From NCBI GenBank assembly GCA_920105625.2, contig OV050030.1, positions 249,581,889 through 249,645,888 on the forward strand: 64,000 nucleotides of DNA. The letters run 5' to 3'. The position numbers were made by a program, and so were the translations under genes. Below the pieces are notes generated by a model, which had not been told where the DNA came from, made no database searches, and worked only from the letters and a program-made list of their open reading frames with translations. Of the stretch, positions 12,505-26,350 are shown one piece after another (the first letter of the stretch is position 1; each line of letters begins with the position of its first letter). Origin of the DNA: Clusia tigrina. Taxonomy: Eukaryota > Arthropoda > Insecta > Diptera > Clusiidae.

Positions 12505-14463
12505 CTACACCTATCAAAGTTTGCAACATACAAATGCTTGTAACTTTTTACTGGAGCGTCATAAAACCTTGAAATTTTGTAACAATAAAATACTCGAGCC
12601 TCTTGTCAATTAAGCTATCGCTCAAAGCTATGCTACCCTTGAGTCCCAAATCAAACACTAATAAAACTTCAAATGGCCCTAACTTCTATACGCTACGTCC
12701 TACACCTATCAAAGTTTGCAACATACAAATGCTTGTAACTTTTTACTGGAGCGTCTTAAAACCTTGAAATTTTGTAACAATAAAGTACTCGAGCCTCTTT
12801 TCAATTTAAGCTATAGCTCAAAGCTATGCTACCCTTGAGTCCCAAATCAAACACTGATAAAGTTTCAAATGGCCCTAACTTCTATACGGTACGTCCTACA
12901 CCTATCGGCGTTTGCAACATACAAATGCTTGTAACTTTTTACTGGAGTGTCATAAAACCTTGAAATTTTGTAACAATAAAGTACTCGAGCCTCATGTCAA
13001 TTTAAGCTATCGCTCAAAGCTATGCTACCCTTGAGTCCCAAATCAAACACTGATAAAGCTTCAAATGGCCCTAACTTCTATACGGTACGTCCTACACCTA
13101 TCAAAGTTTGCAACATACAAATGCTTGTAACTTTTTACTGGAGCGTCATAAAACCTTGAAATTTTGTAACAATAAAGTACTCGAGCCTCTTGTCAATTTA
13201 AGCTATCGCTCAAAGCTATGCTACCCTTGAGTCCCAAATCAAACACTGATAAAACTTCGAATGGCCCTAACTTCTATACGGTACGTCCCACATCTATCAA
13301 AGTTTGCAACATACAAATGCTTGTAACTTTTTACTGGAGCGTCATAAAACCTTGAAATTTTGTAACAATAAAGTACTCGAGCCTCTTGTCAATTTAAGCT
13401 ATCGCTCAAAGCTTTGCTACCCTTGAGTCCCAACTCAAACATTGATAAAACTTCAAATGGCCCTAACTTATATACGGTACGTCTTACATCTATCAAAGTT
13501 TGCAACATACAAATGCTTGTAACTTTTTACTGGATCGTCATAAGACCTTGAAATTTTGTAACAATAAAGTACTCGAGCCTCTTGTCAATTTAAGCTATCG
13601 CTCAAAGCTTTGCTACCCTTGAGTCCCAAATCAAACACTGATAAAACTTCAAATGGCCCTAACTTCTATCCGGTACGTCCTACATCTATCAAAGTTTGCA
13701 ACATGCAAATGCTTGTAACTTTTTACTGGAGCGTCATAAAACCTTGAAATTTTGTAACAACAAAGTACTCGAGCCTCTTGTCAATTTAAGCTAACGCTCA
13801 AAGCTATGCTACCCTTGAGTCCCAAATCAAACACTGATAAAACTTCAATTGGCCCTAACTTCTATATGGTACGTCCCACATCTATCAAAGTGTGCAAAAT
13901 ACAAATGCTTGTAACTTTTTACGGGAGCGTCATAAAACCTTGAAATTTTGTAACAATAAAGTACTCGAGCCTCTTGTCAATTTAAGCTATCGCTCAAAGC
14001 TATGCTACCCTTGAGTCCCAAATCAAACACTGATAAAACTTCAAATAGCCCTAACTTCTATACTGTATGTCCTACACCTATCAAAGTTTGCAACATACAA
14101 ATGCTTGTAACTTTTTCCTGGAGCGTCATAAAACCTTGAAATTTTGTAGCAATAAAGTACTCGAGCCTCTTGACAATTTAAGCTATCGCTCAAAGCTGTG
14201 CTACCCTTGAGTCCCAAATCAAACACTGATAAAACTTCAAATGGCCCTAACTTCTATACGGTACGTCCCACATCTATCAAAGTTTGCAACATACAAATGC
14301 TTGTAACTTTTTACGGGAGCATCATAAAACCTTGAAATTTTGTAACAATAAAGTACTCGAGCCTCTTGTCAATTTAAGCTATCGCTCAAAGCTATGCTAC
14401 TCTTGAGTCCCAAATCAAACACTGATAAAACTTCGAATGGCCCTAACTTCTATACGGTACGTC
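12505..14463 (+). repeat. HOR block B, copy 3: 10-monomer re-duplication (1,959 bp)
   Basis: This repeats 10,546-12,504 at a shift of 1,959 bp, one base short of ten monomers. The junction is at the CGTCC in offset 166-170, where the previous copy would read CCCACATC and this one reads CTACACC. TACGCTACGTCC (10,731 and 12,690), TATCGGCGTTTGC, GTGTGCAAAATAC and GTAGCAATAAAG are shared. GTAGCAATAAAG is absent from copy 1, so copy 3 descends from copy 2. Confidence 0.85.
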
Positions 14464-16285
14464 CCACATCTATCAAAGTTTGCAACAAACAAATGCTTGT
14501 AACTTTTTACAGGAGCGTCATAAAACCTTGATATTTTGTAACAATAAAGTACTCGAGCCTCTTGTCAATTTAAGCTATCGCTCAAAGCTATGCTACCCTT
14601 GAGTCCCAAATCAAACACTGATAAAACTTCAAATAGCCCTAACTTCTATACGGTATGTCCTACAACTATCAAAGTTTGCAACATACAAATGCTTGTAACT
14701 TTTTACTGGAGCGTCATAAAACCTTGAAATTTTGTAACAATAAAATACTCGAGCCTCTTGTCAATTAAGCTATCGTTCAAAGCTATGCTACCCTTGAGTC
14801 CCAAATCAAACACTGATAAAACTTCAAATGGCCCTAACTTATATACGGTACGTCCTACACCTATCAAAGTTTGCAACATACAAATGCTTGTAACTTTTTA
14901 CGAGAGCGTCATAAAACCTTGAAATTTTGTAACAATAAAGTACTCGAGCCTCTTGTCAATTTAAGCTATCGCTCAAAGCTATGCTACCCTTGAGTCCCAA
15001 ATCAAACACTGATAAAACTTCAAATAGCCCTAACTTCTATACGGTATTTCCTACACCTATCAAAGTTTGCAACATACAAATGCTTGTAACTTTTTACTGG
15101 AGCGTCATAAAACCTTGAAATTATGTAACAATAAAGTACTCGAGCCTCTTGTCAATTAAGCTATCGCCCAAAGCTATGCTACCCCTGAGTCCCAAATCAA
15201 ACACTGATAAAACTTCAAATGGCCTTAACTTTTATATGGTACGTCCTACACCTATCAAAGTTTGCAACATACAAATGCTTGTAACTTTTTACTGGAGCGT
15301 CATAAAACCTTGACATTTTGTAACAATAAAGTACTCGAGCCTCTTGTCAATTTAAGCTATCGCTCAAAGCTATGCTACCCTTGAGTCCCAAATCAAACAC
15401 TGATAAAACTTCAAATGGCCCTAACTTCTATACGGTACGTCCCACATCTATCAAAGTTTGCAACATACAAATGCTTGTAACTTTTTACTGGAGCCTCATA
15501 AAACCTTGAAATTTGGCAACAATAAAGTACTCGAGCCTCTTGTCAATTTAAGCTATCGCTCAAAGCTATGGTACCTTGAGTCCCAAATCAAACACTGATA
15601 AAACTTCAAATGGCCCTAACTTCTATACGGTACGTCCTACACCTATCAAAGTTTGCAACATACAAATGCTTGTAACTTTTTACTGGAGCGTCATAAAACC
15701 TTGAAATTTTGTAATAATAAAGTACTCGAGCCTCTTGTCAATTTAAGCTATCGCTCAAAGCTATGCTACCCTTGAGTCCCAAATCAAACTCTGATAGAAC
15801 TTCAAATGGCCCTAACTTCTATACGGTACGTCCCACATCCATCAAAGTTTGCAACATACAAATGCTTGTAACTTTTTACTGGAGCGTCATAAAACCTTGA
15901 AATTTGGCAACAATAAAGTACTCGAGCCTCTTGTCAATTTAAGCTATCGCTCAAAGCTATGGTACCTTGAGTCCCAAATCAAACACTGATAAAACTTCAA
16001 ATGGCCCTAACTTCTATACTGTACGTCCTACACCTATCAAAGTTTGCAACATACAAATGCTCGTAACTTTTTACTGGAGCGTCATAAAACCTTGAAATTT
16101 TGTAACAATAAAATACTCGAGCCTCTTGTCAATTAAGCTATCGCTCAAAGCTATTCTTCTATTGAGTCCCAAATCAAACACTGATAAAACTTCAAATGGC
16201 CCTAACTGCTATACGGTACGTCCTACACCTATCAAAGTTTGCAACATACAAATGCTTGTAACTTTTTACTGGAGCGTCTTAAAAC
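14464..16285 (+). repeat. HOR block B, returned segment matching 7,220-9,237
   Basis: Immediately after copy 3 the sequence resumes what followed copy 1: GCAACAAACAAATGC at 14,483 pairs with 7,239 (shift 7,244). Only one ACTTATATACGG monomer is present near 14,838, against two in the source, so the shift falls to 7,048 by the TTAAAACC mark (9,231 and 16,279). Both TTTGGCAAC plus GGTACC monomers are retained (GGTACC at 15,570 and 15,961). Confidence 0.8.
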
Positions 16286-18540
16286 CTTGAAATTTTGTAA
16301 CAATAAAGTACTCGAGCCTCTTGTCAATTTAAGCTATAGCTCAAAGCTATGCTACCCTTGAGTCCCAAATCAAACACTGATAAAGTTTCAAATGGCCCTA
16401 ACTTCTATACGGTACGTCCTACACCTATCAACGTTTGCAACATACAAATACTTGTAACTTTTTACTGGAGTGTCATAAAACCTTGAAATTTTGTAACAAT
16501 AAAGTACTCGAGCCTCACGTCAATTTAAGCTATCGCTCAAAGCTATGCTACCCTTGAGTCCCAAATCAAACACTGATAAAGCTTCAAATGGCCCTAACTT
16601 CTATACGGTACGTCCTACACCTATCAAAGTTTGCAACATACAAATGCTTGTAACTTTTTACTGGAGCGTCATAAAATCTTGAAATTTGGTAACAATAAAG
16701 TACTCGAGCCTCTTGTCAATTTAAGCTATCGCACAAAGCGATGCTACCCTTGAGTCCCAAATAAAACACTGATAAAACTTCAAATGGCCCTAACTTCTAT
16801 ACGGTACGTCCTACACCTATCAAAGTTTGCAACATACAAATGCTTGTAACTTTTTACTGGAGCGTCATAAAACCTTGAAATTTTGTAACAATAAAGTACT
16901 CGAGCCTCTTGTCAATTTAAGCTATCGCTCAAAGCTATGCTACCCTTGAGTCCCAAATCAAACACTGATAAAACTTCAAATGGCCCTAACTTCTATGCGG
17001 TACGTCCCACATCTATCAAAGTTTGCAACATACAAATGCTTGTAACTTGTTACGGCAGCGTCATAAAACCTTGAAATTTTGTAACAATAAATTACTCGAG
17101 CCTCTTGTCAATTTAAGCTATCGCTCAAAGCTATGCTACCCTTGAGTCCCAAATCAAACACTGATAAAACTTCGAATGGCCCTAACTTCTATACGGTACG
17201 TCCCACATCTATCAAAGTTTGCAACATAGAAATGCTTGTAACTTTTTACTGGAGCGTCATAAAACCTTGAAATTTTGTAACAATAAAGTACTCGAGCCTC
17301 TTGTCAATTTAAGCTATCGCTCAAAGCTTTGCTACCCTTGAGTCCCAAATCAAACAGTGATAAAACTACAAATGGCCCTAACTTCTATACGGTACGTCCT
17401 ACATCTATCAAAGTTTGCAACATGCAAATGCTTGCAACTTTTTACAGGAGCGTCATAAAACCTTGAAATTTTGTAACAATAAAGTACTCGAGCCTCTTGT
17501 CAATTTAAGCTATCGCTCAAAGCTATGCTACCCTTGAGTCCCAAATCAAACACTGATAAAACTTCAAATGGCCCTAACTTCTATACGGTACGTCCCACAT
17601 CTATCAAAGTTTGCAACATACAAATGCTTGTAACTTTTTACTGGAGCGTCATAAAACCTTGAAATTTTGTAACAATAAAGTACTCGAGCCTCTTGTCAAT
17701 TTAAGCTATCGCTCAAAGCTTTGCTACCCTTGAGTCCCAAATCAAACACTGATACAACTTCAAATGGCCCTAACTTCTATACGGTACGTCCTACACCTAT
17801 CAAAGTTTGCAACATACAAATACTTGTAACTTTTTACGGGAGCGTCATAAAACCTTGAAATTTTGTAACAATAAAGTACTCGAGCCTCTTGTCAATTTAA
17901 GCTATCGCTCAAAGCTTTGCTACCCTTGAGTCCCAAATCAAACACTGATAAAACTTCAAATGGCCCTAACTTCTATACTGTACGTCCTACATCTATCAAA
18001 GTTTGCAACATGCAAATGCTTGTAACTTTTTACTGGAGCGTCATAAGACCTTGAAATTTTGTAACAATAAAGTACTCGAGCCTCTTGTCAATTTAAGTTA
18101 TCGCTCAAAGGTATGCTACCCTTGAGTCCCAAATCAAACACTGATAAAACTTCAAATGGCACTAACTTCTATACGTTACGTCCTACACTTATCAAAGGTT
18201 GCAACATACAAATACTTGTAACGTTTTACTGGAGCGCCATAAAACCTTGAAATTTTGTAACAACAAAGTACTCGAGCCTCTTGTCAATTTAAGCTATCGA
18301 TCAAAGCTATGCTACCCTTGAGTCCCAAATCAAACACTGATAAAACTTCAAATGGCCCTAACTTCTATACGGTACGTCCTACACCTATCAAAGTTTGCAA
18401 CATACAAATGCTTGTAACTTTTTACGGGAGCGTCATAAAACCTTGAAATTTTGTATCAATAAAGTACTCGAGCCTCTTGTCAATTTAAGCTATCGCTCAA
18501 AGCTATGCTACCCTTGAGTCCCAAATCAAACACTGATAAA
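16286..18540 (+). repeat. block C: transitional monomers with distant relatives
   Basis: About 11 monomers that are not a copy of their neighbours. The left part, with CAACGTTTGC near 16,430, CCTCACGTC near 16,514, GCACAAAGCGATGC near 16,731 and TTACGGCAGCG near 17,050, matches 32,8xx-33,5xx and the F and G blocks in the same order. The right part, with TATACTGTACG near 17,975, AAAGGTATGC near 18,107 and CACTTATCAAAGG near 18,186, matches 39,46x-39,70x (shift about 21,492). It looks like an older form of units later amplified to the right. Confidence 0.6.
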
Positions 18541-21500
18541 ACTTCAAATAGCCCTAACTTCTATATGGTATTTCCTACACCTATCAAAGTTTGCAACATA
18601 CATATGCTTGTAACTTTTTACTGGAGCGTCATAAAATCTTGAAATTTTATAACAACAAAGTACTCGAGCCTCTTGTCAATTTAAGCTATCGCCCAAAGCT
18701 ATGCTACCCTTGAGTCCCAAATCAAACACTGAGAAAACTTCAAATATCCTTAACTTTTATACGGTACGTCCTACACCTATCAAAGTTTGCAACATACAAA
18801 TGCTTGTAACTTTTTACTGGAGCGTCATAAAACCTTGAAATTTTGTAACAATAAAGTACTCGAGCCTCTTGTCAATTTAAGCTAACGCTCAAATCTATGC
18901 TACCCTTGAGCCCCAAATCAAACACTGATAAAACTTCAATTGGCATTAACTTCTATACGGTACGTCCCACATCTATCAAAGTTTGCAAAATACAAATGCT
19001 TGTAACTTTTTACGGGAGCGTCATAAAACCTTGAAATTTTGTAACAATAAAGTACTCGAGCCTCTTGTAAATCTAAGCTATGCTACCCTTGAGTCCCAAA
19101 TCAAACACTGATAAAACTTCAAATAGCCCTAACTTCTATACGGTATTTCCTACACCTATCAAACTTTGCAACATACAAATGCTTGTAACTTTTTACTGGA
19201 GCGTCATAAAACCTTGAAATTTTGTAACAATAAAGTACTCGAGCCTCCTGTCAATTAAGCTATCGCCCAAAGCTATGCTACCCCTGAGTCCCAAATCAAA
19301 CACTGATAAAACTTCAAATGGCCTTAACTTTTATATGGTACGTCCTACACCTATCAAAGTTTGCAACATACAAATGCTTGTAACTTTTTACTGGGGCGTC
19401 ATAAAACCTTGAAATTTTGTAACAATAAAGTACTCGAGCCTCTTGTCAATTTAAGCTATCGCTCAAAGCTATGCTACCCTTGAGTCCCAAATAAAACACT
19501 GATAAAACTTCAAATGGCCCTAACTTCTATACGGTACGTCCCACATCTATCAAAGTTTGAAACATACAAATGCTTGTAACTTTTTACGGGAGCGTCATAA
19601 AACCTTGAAATTTTGTAACAATAAAGTACTCGAGCCTCTTGTCAATTTAAGCTATCGCTCAAAGCTATGCTACCCTTGAGTCCCAAATCAAACACTGATA
19701 AAACTTCGAATGGCCCTAACTTCTATACGGTACGTCCCACATCTATCAAAGTTTGCAACATACAAATGCTTGTAAATTTTTACTGGAGCGTCATAAAACC
19801 TTGAAACTTTGTAACAATAAAGTACTCGAGCCTCTTGTCAATTTAAGCTATCGCTCAAAGCTTTGCTACCCTTGAGTCCCAAATCAAACACTGATAAAAC
19901 TTCAAATGGCCCTAACTTCTATACGGTACGTCCTACATCTATCAAAGTTTGTAACATACAAATGCTTGTAACTTTTTACTGGAGCATCATAAGACCTTGA
20001 AATTTTGTAACAATAAAGTACTCGAGTCTCTTGTCAATTTAAGCTATCGATCACAGCTATGCTACCCTTGAGTCCCAAATCAAACACTGATAAAACTTCA
20101 AATGGCCCTAACTTCTATGCGGTACGTCCTACATCTAGCAAAGTTTGCAACATGCAAATGCTTGTAACTTTTTACTGGAGCGTCATAAAACCTTGAAATT
20201 TTGTAACAATAAAGTACTCGAGACTCTTGTCAATTTAAGTTATCGCTCAAAGCTATGCTACCCTTGAGTTCCAAATCAAACACTGATAAAACTTCAAATG
20301 GCACTAACTTCTATACGTTACGTCCTACACCTATCAAAGGTTGCAACATACAAATGCTTGTAACTTTTTACTGGAGCGTCATAAAACCTTGAAATTTTTT
20401 AACAACAAAGTACTCGAGCCTCTTGTCAATTTAAGCTATCGATCAAAGCTATGCTACCCTTGAGTCCCAAATCAAACACTGATAAAACTTCAAATGGCCC
20501 TAACTTCTATACGGTACGTCCTACACCTATCAAAGTTTGCAACATACAAATGCCTGTAACTTTTTACGGGAGCGTCATAAAACCTTGAAATTTTGTAACG
20601 ATAAAGTACTCGAGCCTCTTGTCAATTTAAGCTATCGCTCAAAGCTATGCTACCCTTGAGTCCCAACTCAAACACTGATAAAACTTCAAATAGCCCTAAC
20701 TTCTATACGGTATTTCCTACACCTATCAAAGTTTGCAACATACAAATGCTTGTAACTTTTTACTGGAGCGTCATAAAACCTTGAAATTTTGTAACAATAA
20801 AGTACTCGAGCCTCTTGTCAATTTAAGTTATCGCTCAAAGCTATGCTACCCTTGAGTTCCAAATCAAAGACTGATAAAACTTCAAATGGCACTAACTTCT
20901 ATACGTTACGTCCTACACCTATCAAAGGTTGCAACATACAAATGCTTGTAACTTTTTACTGGAGCGTCATAAAACCTTGAAATTTTTTAACAACAAAGTA
21001 CTCGAGCCTCTTGTCAATTTAAGCTATCGATCAAAGCTATGCTACCCTTGAGTCCCAAATCAAACACTGATAAAACTTCAAATGGCCCTAATTTCTATAC
21101 GGTATCTCCTACACCTATCAAAATTTGCAACATACAAATGCTTGTAACTTTTTACTGGAGCGTCATAAAACCTTGAAATTTTGTAACAATAAAGTACTCG
21201 AGCCTCTTGTCAATTAAGCTATCGCCCAAAGCTATGCTACCCCTGAGTCCCAAATCAAACACTGATAAAACTTCAAATGGCCTTAACTTTTATATGGTAC
21301 GTCCTACACCTATCAAAGTTTGCAACATACAAATGCTTGTAACTTTTTACTGGAGCGTCATAAAACCTTGAAATTTTGTAACAATAAAGTACTCGAGCCT
21401 CTTGTCAATTTAAGCTATCGCTCAAAGCTATGCTACCCTTGAGTCCCAAATCAAACACTGATAAAACTTCGAATGGCCCTAACTTCTATACGGTACGTCC

Positions 21501-22445
21501 CACATCTATCAAAGTTTGCAACATACAAATGCTTGTAACTTTTTACTGGAGCGTCATAAAACCTTCAAATTTTGTAACAATAAAGTACTCGAGCCTCTTG
21601 TCAATTTAAGCTATCGCTCAAAGCTTTGCTACCCTTGAGTCCCAAATCAAACACTGATAAAACTTCAAATGGCCCTAACTTCTATACGGTACGTCCTACA
21701 TCTATCAAAGTTTGTAACATACAAATGCTTGTAACTTTTTACTGGAGCGTCATAAGACCTTGAAATTTTGTAACAATAAAGTACTCGAGTCTCTTGTCAA
21801 TTTAAGCTATCGATCACAGCTATGCTACCCTTGAGTCCCAAATCAAACACTGATAAAACTTCAAATGGCCCTAACTTCTATGCGGTACGTCCTACATCTA
21901 GCAAAGTTTGCAACATGCAAATGCTTGTAACTTTTTACTGGAGCGTCATAAGACCTTGAAATTTTGTAACAATAAAGTACTCGAGACTCTTGTCAATTTA
22001 AGTTATCGCTCAAAGCTATGCTACCCTTGAGTTCCAAATCAAACACTGATAAAACTTCAAATGGCACTAACTTCTATACGTTACGTCCTACACCTATCAA
22101 AGGTTGCAACATACAAATGCTTGTAACTTTTTACTGGAGCGTCATAAAACCTTGAAATTTTTTAACAACAAAGTACTCGAGCCTCTTGTCAATTTAAGCT
22201 ATCGATCAAAGCTATGCTACCCTTGAGTCCCAAATCAAACACTGATAAAACTTCAAATGGCCCTAACTTCTATACGGTACTTCCTACACATATCAAAGTT
22301 TGCAACATACAAATGCTTGTAACTTTTTACGGGAGCGTCATAAAACCTTGAAATTTTGTAACGATAAAGTACTCGAGCCTCTTGTCAATTTAAGCTATCG
22401 CTCAAAGCTATGCTACCCTTGAGTCCCAACTCAAACACTGATAAA
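18541..22445 (+). repeat. HOR block D, copy 1 (20 monomers, 3,905 bp)
   Basis: ACATATGCTTG recurs at 18,600 and 22,505, exactly 3,905 bp apart, and the monomer order between is conserved. Marks include CAAATATCCTTAAC, the 13-bp deletion near 19,076, TTTGAAACATAC near 19,556, TTTGTAACATAC near 19,948 and 21,711, ATCTAGCAAAG near 20,134, and CGTTACG with AAAGGTTGC in several monomers. Inside the unit an approximately 9-monomer segment (1,763 bp, 19,951 to 21,714) is itself repeated, so the 20-mer arose from smaller units. Confidence 0.85.
19066..19090 (+). other. 13-bp deletion monomer in D copy 1
   Basis: The normal AGCTAT, seven bases, AGCTAT arrangement (offset 83-101) is reduced to one AGCTAT: CTAAGCTATGCTACCC. 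The missing 13 bases equal the spacing of the two AGCTAT copies, which fits slippage between direct repeats. A neighbouring change, TGTAAATCTAAG, accompanies it. Confidence 0.85.
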
Positions 22446-25400
22446 ACTTCAAATAGCCCTAACTTCTATATGGTATTTCCTACACCTATCAAAGTTTGCA
22501 ACATACATATGCTTGTAACTTTTTACTGGAGCGTCATAAAATCTTGAAATTTTATAACAACAAAGTACTCGAGCCTCTTGTCAATTTAAGCTATCGCCCA
22601 AAGCTATGCTACCCTTGAGTCCCAAATCAAACACTGAGAAAACTTCAAATATCCTTAACTTTTATACGGTACGTCCTACACCTATCAAAGTTTGCAACAT
22701 ACAAATGCTTGTAACTTTTTACTGGAGCGTCATAAAACCTTGAAATTTTGTAACAATAAAGTACTCGAGCCTCTTGTCAATTTAAGCTAACGCTCAAATC
22801 TATGCTACCCTTGAGCCCCAAATCAAACACTGATAAAACTTCAATTGGCATTAACTTCTATACGGTACGTCCCACATCTATCAAAGTTTGCAAAATACAA
22901 ATGCTTGTAACTTTTTACGGGAGCGTCATAAAACCTTGAAATTTTGTAACAATAAAGTACTCGAGCCTCTTGTAAATCTAAGCTATGCTACCCTTGAGTC
23001 CCAAATCAAACACTGATAAAACTTCAAATAGCCCTAACTTCTATACGGTATTTCCTACACTTATCAAACTTTGCAACATACAAATGCTTGTAACTTTTTA
23101 CTGGAGCGTCATAAAACCTTGAAATTTTGTAACAATAAAGTACTCGATCCTCCTGTCAATTAAGCTATCGCCCAAAGCTATGCTACCCCTGAGTCCCAAA
23201 TCAAACACTGATAAAACTTCAAATGGCCTTAACTTTTATATGGTACGTCCTACACCTATCAAAGTTTGCAACATACAAATGCTTGTAACTTTTTACTGGG
23301 GCGTCATAAAACCTTGAAATTTTGTAACAATAAAGTACTCGAGCCTCTTGTCAATTTAAGCTATCGCTCAAAGCTATGCTACCCTTGAGTCCCAAATAAA
23401 ACACTGATAAAACTTCAAATGGCCCTAACTTCTATACGGTACGTCCCACATCTATCAAAGTTTGAAACATACAAATGCTTGTAACTTTTTACGGGAGCGT
23501 CATAAAACCTTGAAATTTTGTAACAATAAAGTACTCGAGCCTCTTGTCAATTTAAGCTATCGCTCAAAGCTATGCTACCCTTGAGTCCCAAATCAAACAC
23601 TGATAAAACTTCGAATGGCCCTAACTTCTATACGGTACGTCCCACATCTATCAAAGTTTGCAACATACAAATGCTTGTAACTTTTTACTGGAGCGTCATA
23701 AAACCTTGAAACTTTGTAACAATAAAGTACTCGAGCCTCTTGTCAATTTAAGCTATCGCTCAAAGCTTTGCTACCCTTGAGTCCCAAATCAAACACTGAT
23801 AAAACTTCAAATGGCCCTAACTTCTATACGGTACGTCCTACATCTATCAAAGTTTGTAACATACAAATGCTTGTAACTTTTTACTGGAGCATCATAAGAC
23901 CTTGAAATTTTGTAACAATAAAGTACTCGAGTCTCTTGTCAATTTAAGCTATCGATCACAGCTATGCTACCCTTGAGTCCCAAATCAAACACTGATAAAA
24001 CTTCAAATGGCCCTAACTTCTATGCGGTACGTCCTACATCTAGCAAAGTTTGCAACATGCAAATGCTTGTAACTTTTTACTGGAGCGTCATAAAACCTTG
24101 AAATTTTGTAACAATAAAGTACTCGAGACTCTTGTCAATTTAAGTTATCGCTCAAAGCTATGCTACCCTTGAGTTCCAAATCAAACACTGATAAAACTTC
24201 AAATGGCACTAACTTCTATACGTTACGTCCTACACCTATCAAAGGTTGCAACATACAAATGCTTGTAACTTTTTACTGGAGCGTCATAAAACCTTGAAAT
24301 TTTTTAACAACAAAGTACTCGAGCCTCTTGTCAATTTAAGCTATCGATCAAAGCTATGCTACCCTTGAGTCCCAAATCAAACACTGATAAAACTTCAAAT
24401 GGCCCTAACTTCTATACGGTACGTCCTACACCTATCAAAGTTTGCAACATACAAATGCCTGTAACTTTTTACGGGAGCGTCATAAAACCTTGAAATTTTG
24501 TAACGATAAAGTACTCGAGCCTCTTGTCAATTTAAGCTATCGCTCAAAGCTATGCTACCCTTGAGTCCCAACTCAAACACTGATAAAACTTCAAATAGCC
24601 CTAACTTCTATACGGTATTTCCTACACCTATCAAAGTTTGCAACATACAAATGCTTGTAACTTTTTACTGGAGCGTCATAAAACCTTGAAATTTTGTAAC
24701 AATAAAGTACTCGAGCCTCTTGTCAATTTAAGTTATCGCTCAAAGCTATGCTACCCTTGAGTTCCAAATCAAAGACTGATAAAACTTCAAATGGCACTAA
24801 CTTCTATACGTTACGTCCTACACCTATCAAAGGTTGCAACATACAAATGCTTGTAACTTTTTACTGGAGCGTCATAAAACCTTGAAATTTTTTAACAACA
24901 AAGTACTCGAGCCTCTTGTCAATTTAAGCTATCGATCAAAGCTATGCTACCCTTGAGTCCCAAATCAAACACTGATAAAACTTCAAATGGCCCTAATTTC
25001 TATACGGTATCTCCTACACCTATCAAAGTTTGCAACATACAAATGCTTGTAACTTTTTACTGGAGCGTCATAAAACCTTGAAATTTTGTAACAATAAAGT
25101 ACTCGAGCCTCTTGTCAATTAAGCTATCGCCCAAAGCTATGCTACCCCTGAGTCCCAAATCAAACACTGATAAAACTTCAAATGGCCTTAACTTTTATAT
25201 GGTACGTCCTACACCTATCAAAGTTTGCAACATACAAATGCTTGTAACTTTTTACTGGAGCGTCATAAAACCTTGAAATTTTGTAACAATAAAGTACTCG
25301 AGCCTCTTGTCAATTTAAGCTATCGCTCAAAGCTATGCTACCCTTGAGTCCCAAATCAAACACTGATAAAACTTCGAATGGCCCTAACTTCTATACGGTA

Positions 25401-26350
25401 CGTCCCACATCTATCAAAGTTTGCAACATACAAATGCTTGTAACTTTTTACTGGAGCGTCATAAAACCTTCAAATTTTGTAACAATAAAGTACTCGAGCC
25501 TCTTGTCAATTTAAGCTATCGCTCAAAGCTTTGCTACCCTTGAGTCCCAAATCAAACACTGATAAAACTTCAAATGGCCCTAACTTCTATACGGTACGTC
25601 CTACATCTATCAAAGTTTGTAACATACAAATGCTTGTAACTTTTTACTGGAGCGTCATAAGACCTTGAAATTTTGTAACAATAAAGTACTCGAGTCTCTT
25701 GTCAATTTAAGCTATCGATCACAGCTATGCTACCCTTGAGTCCCAAATCAAACACTGATAAAACTTCAAATGGCCCTAACTTCTATGCGGTACGTCCTAC
25801 ATCTAGCAAAGTTTGCAACATGCAAATGCTTGTAACTTTTTACTGGAGCGTCATAAAACCTTGAAATTTTGTAACAATAAAGTACTCGAGACTCTTGTCA
25901 ATTTAAGTTATCGCTCAAAGCTATGCTACCCTTGAGTTCCAAATCAAACACTGATAAAACTTCAAATGGCACTAACTTCTATACGTTACGTCCTACACCT
26001 ATCAAAGGTTGCAACATACAAATGCTTGTAACTTTTTACTGGAGCGTCATAAAACCTTGAAATTTTTTAACAACAAAGTACTCGAGCCTCTTGTCAATTT
26101 AAGCTATCGATCAAAGCTATGCTACCCTTGAGTCCCAAATCAAACACTGATAAAACTTCAAATGGCCCTAACTTCTATACGGTACGTCCTACACCTATCA
26201 AAGTTTGCAACATACAAATGCCTGTAACTTTTTACGGGAGCGTCATAAAACCTTGAAATTTTGTAACGATAAAGTACTCGAGCCTCTTGTCAATTTAAGC
26301 TATCGCTCAAAGCTATGCTACCCTTGAGTCCCAACTCAAACACTGATAAA
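22446..26350 (+). repeat. HOR block D, copy 2 (3,905 bp)
   Basis: This is near-identical to copy 1 at a shift of 3,905 bp and shares the 13-bp deletion (22,982), TTTGAAACATAC, and both TTTGTAACATAC monomers (near 23,853 and 25,616). The few differences include GTACTTCC near 22,279, CTCGATCC near 23,143, and reversion of a GGTACTTCC state. High identity of adjacent copies suggests a recent duplication of the whole 20-mer. Confidence 0.85.
22971..22995 (+). other. 13-bp deletion monomer in D copy 2
   Basis: This is the same deletion as near 19,076, at a distance of 3,905 bp, with the same flanking TGTAAATCTAAG. It confirms that the two D units are copies of one ancestor. Confidence 0.85.

Noticed and set aside
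20156..20163. ATGCAAAT octamer-like motif in the CATGCAAATGC monomers
   Set aside because: It is a one-base variant of the common CATACAAATGC junction. There is no promoter context, and the octamer motif has meaning only in animal gene promoters.
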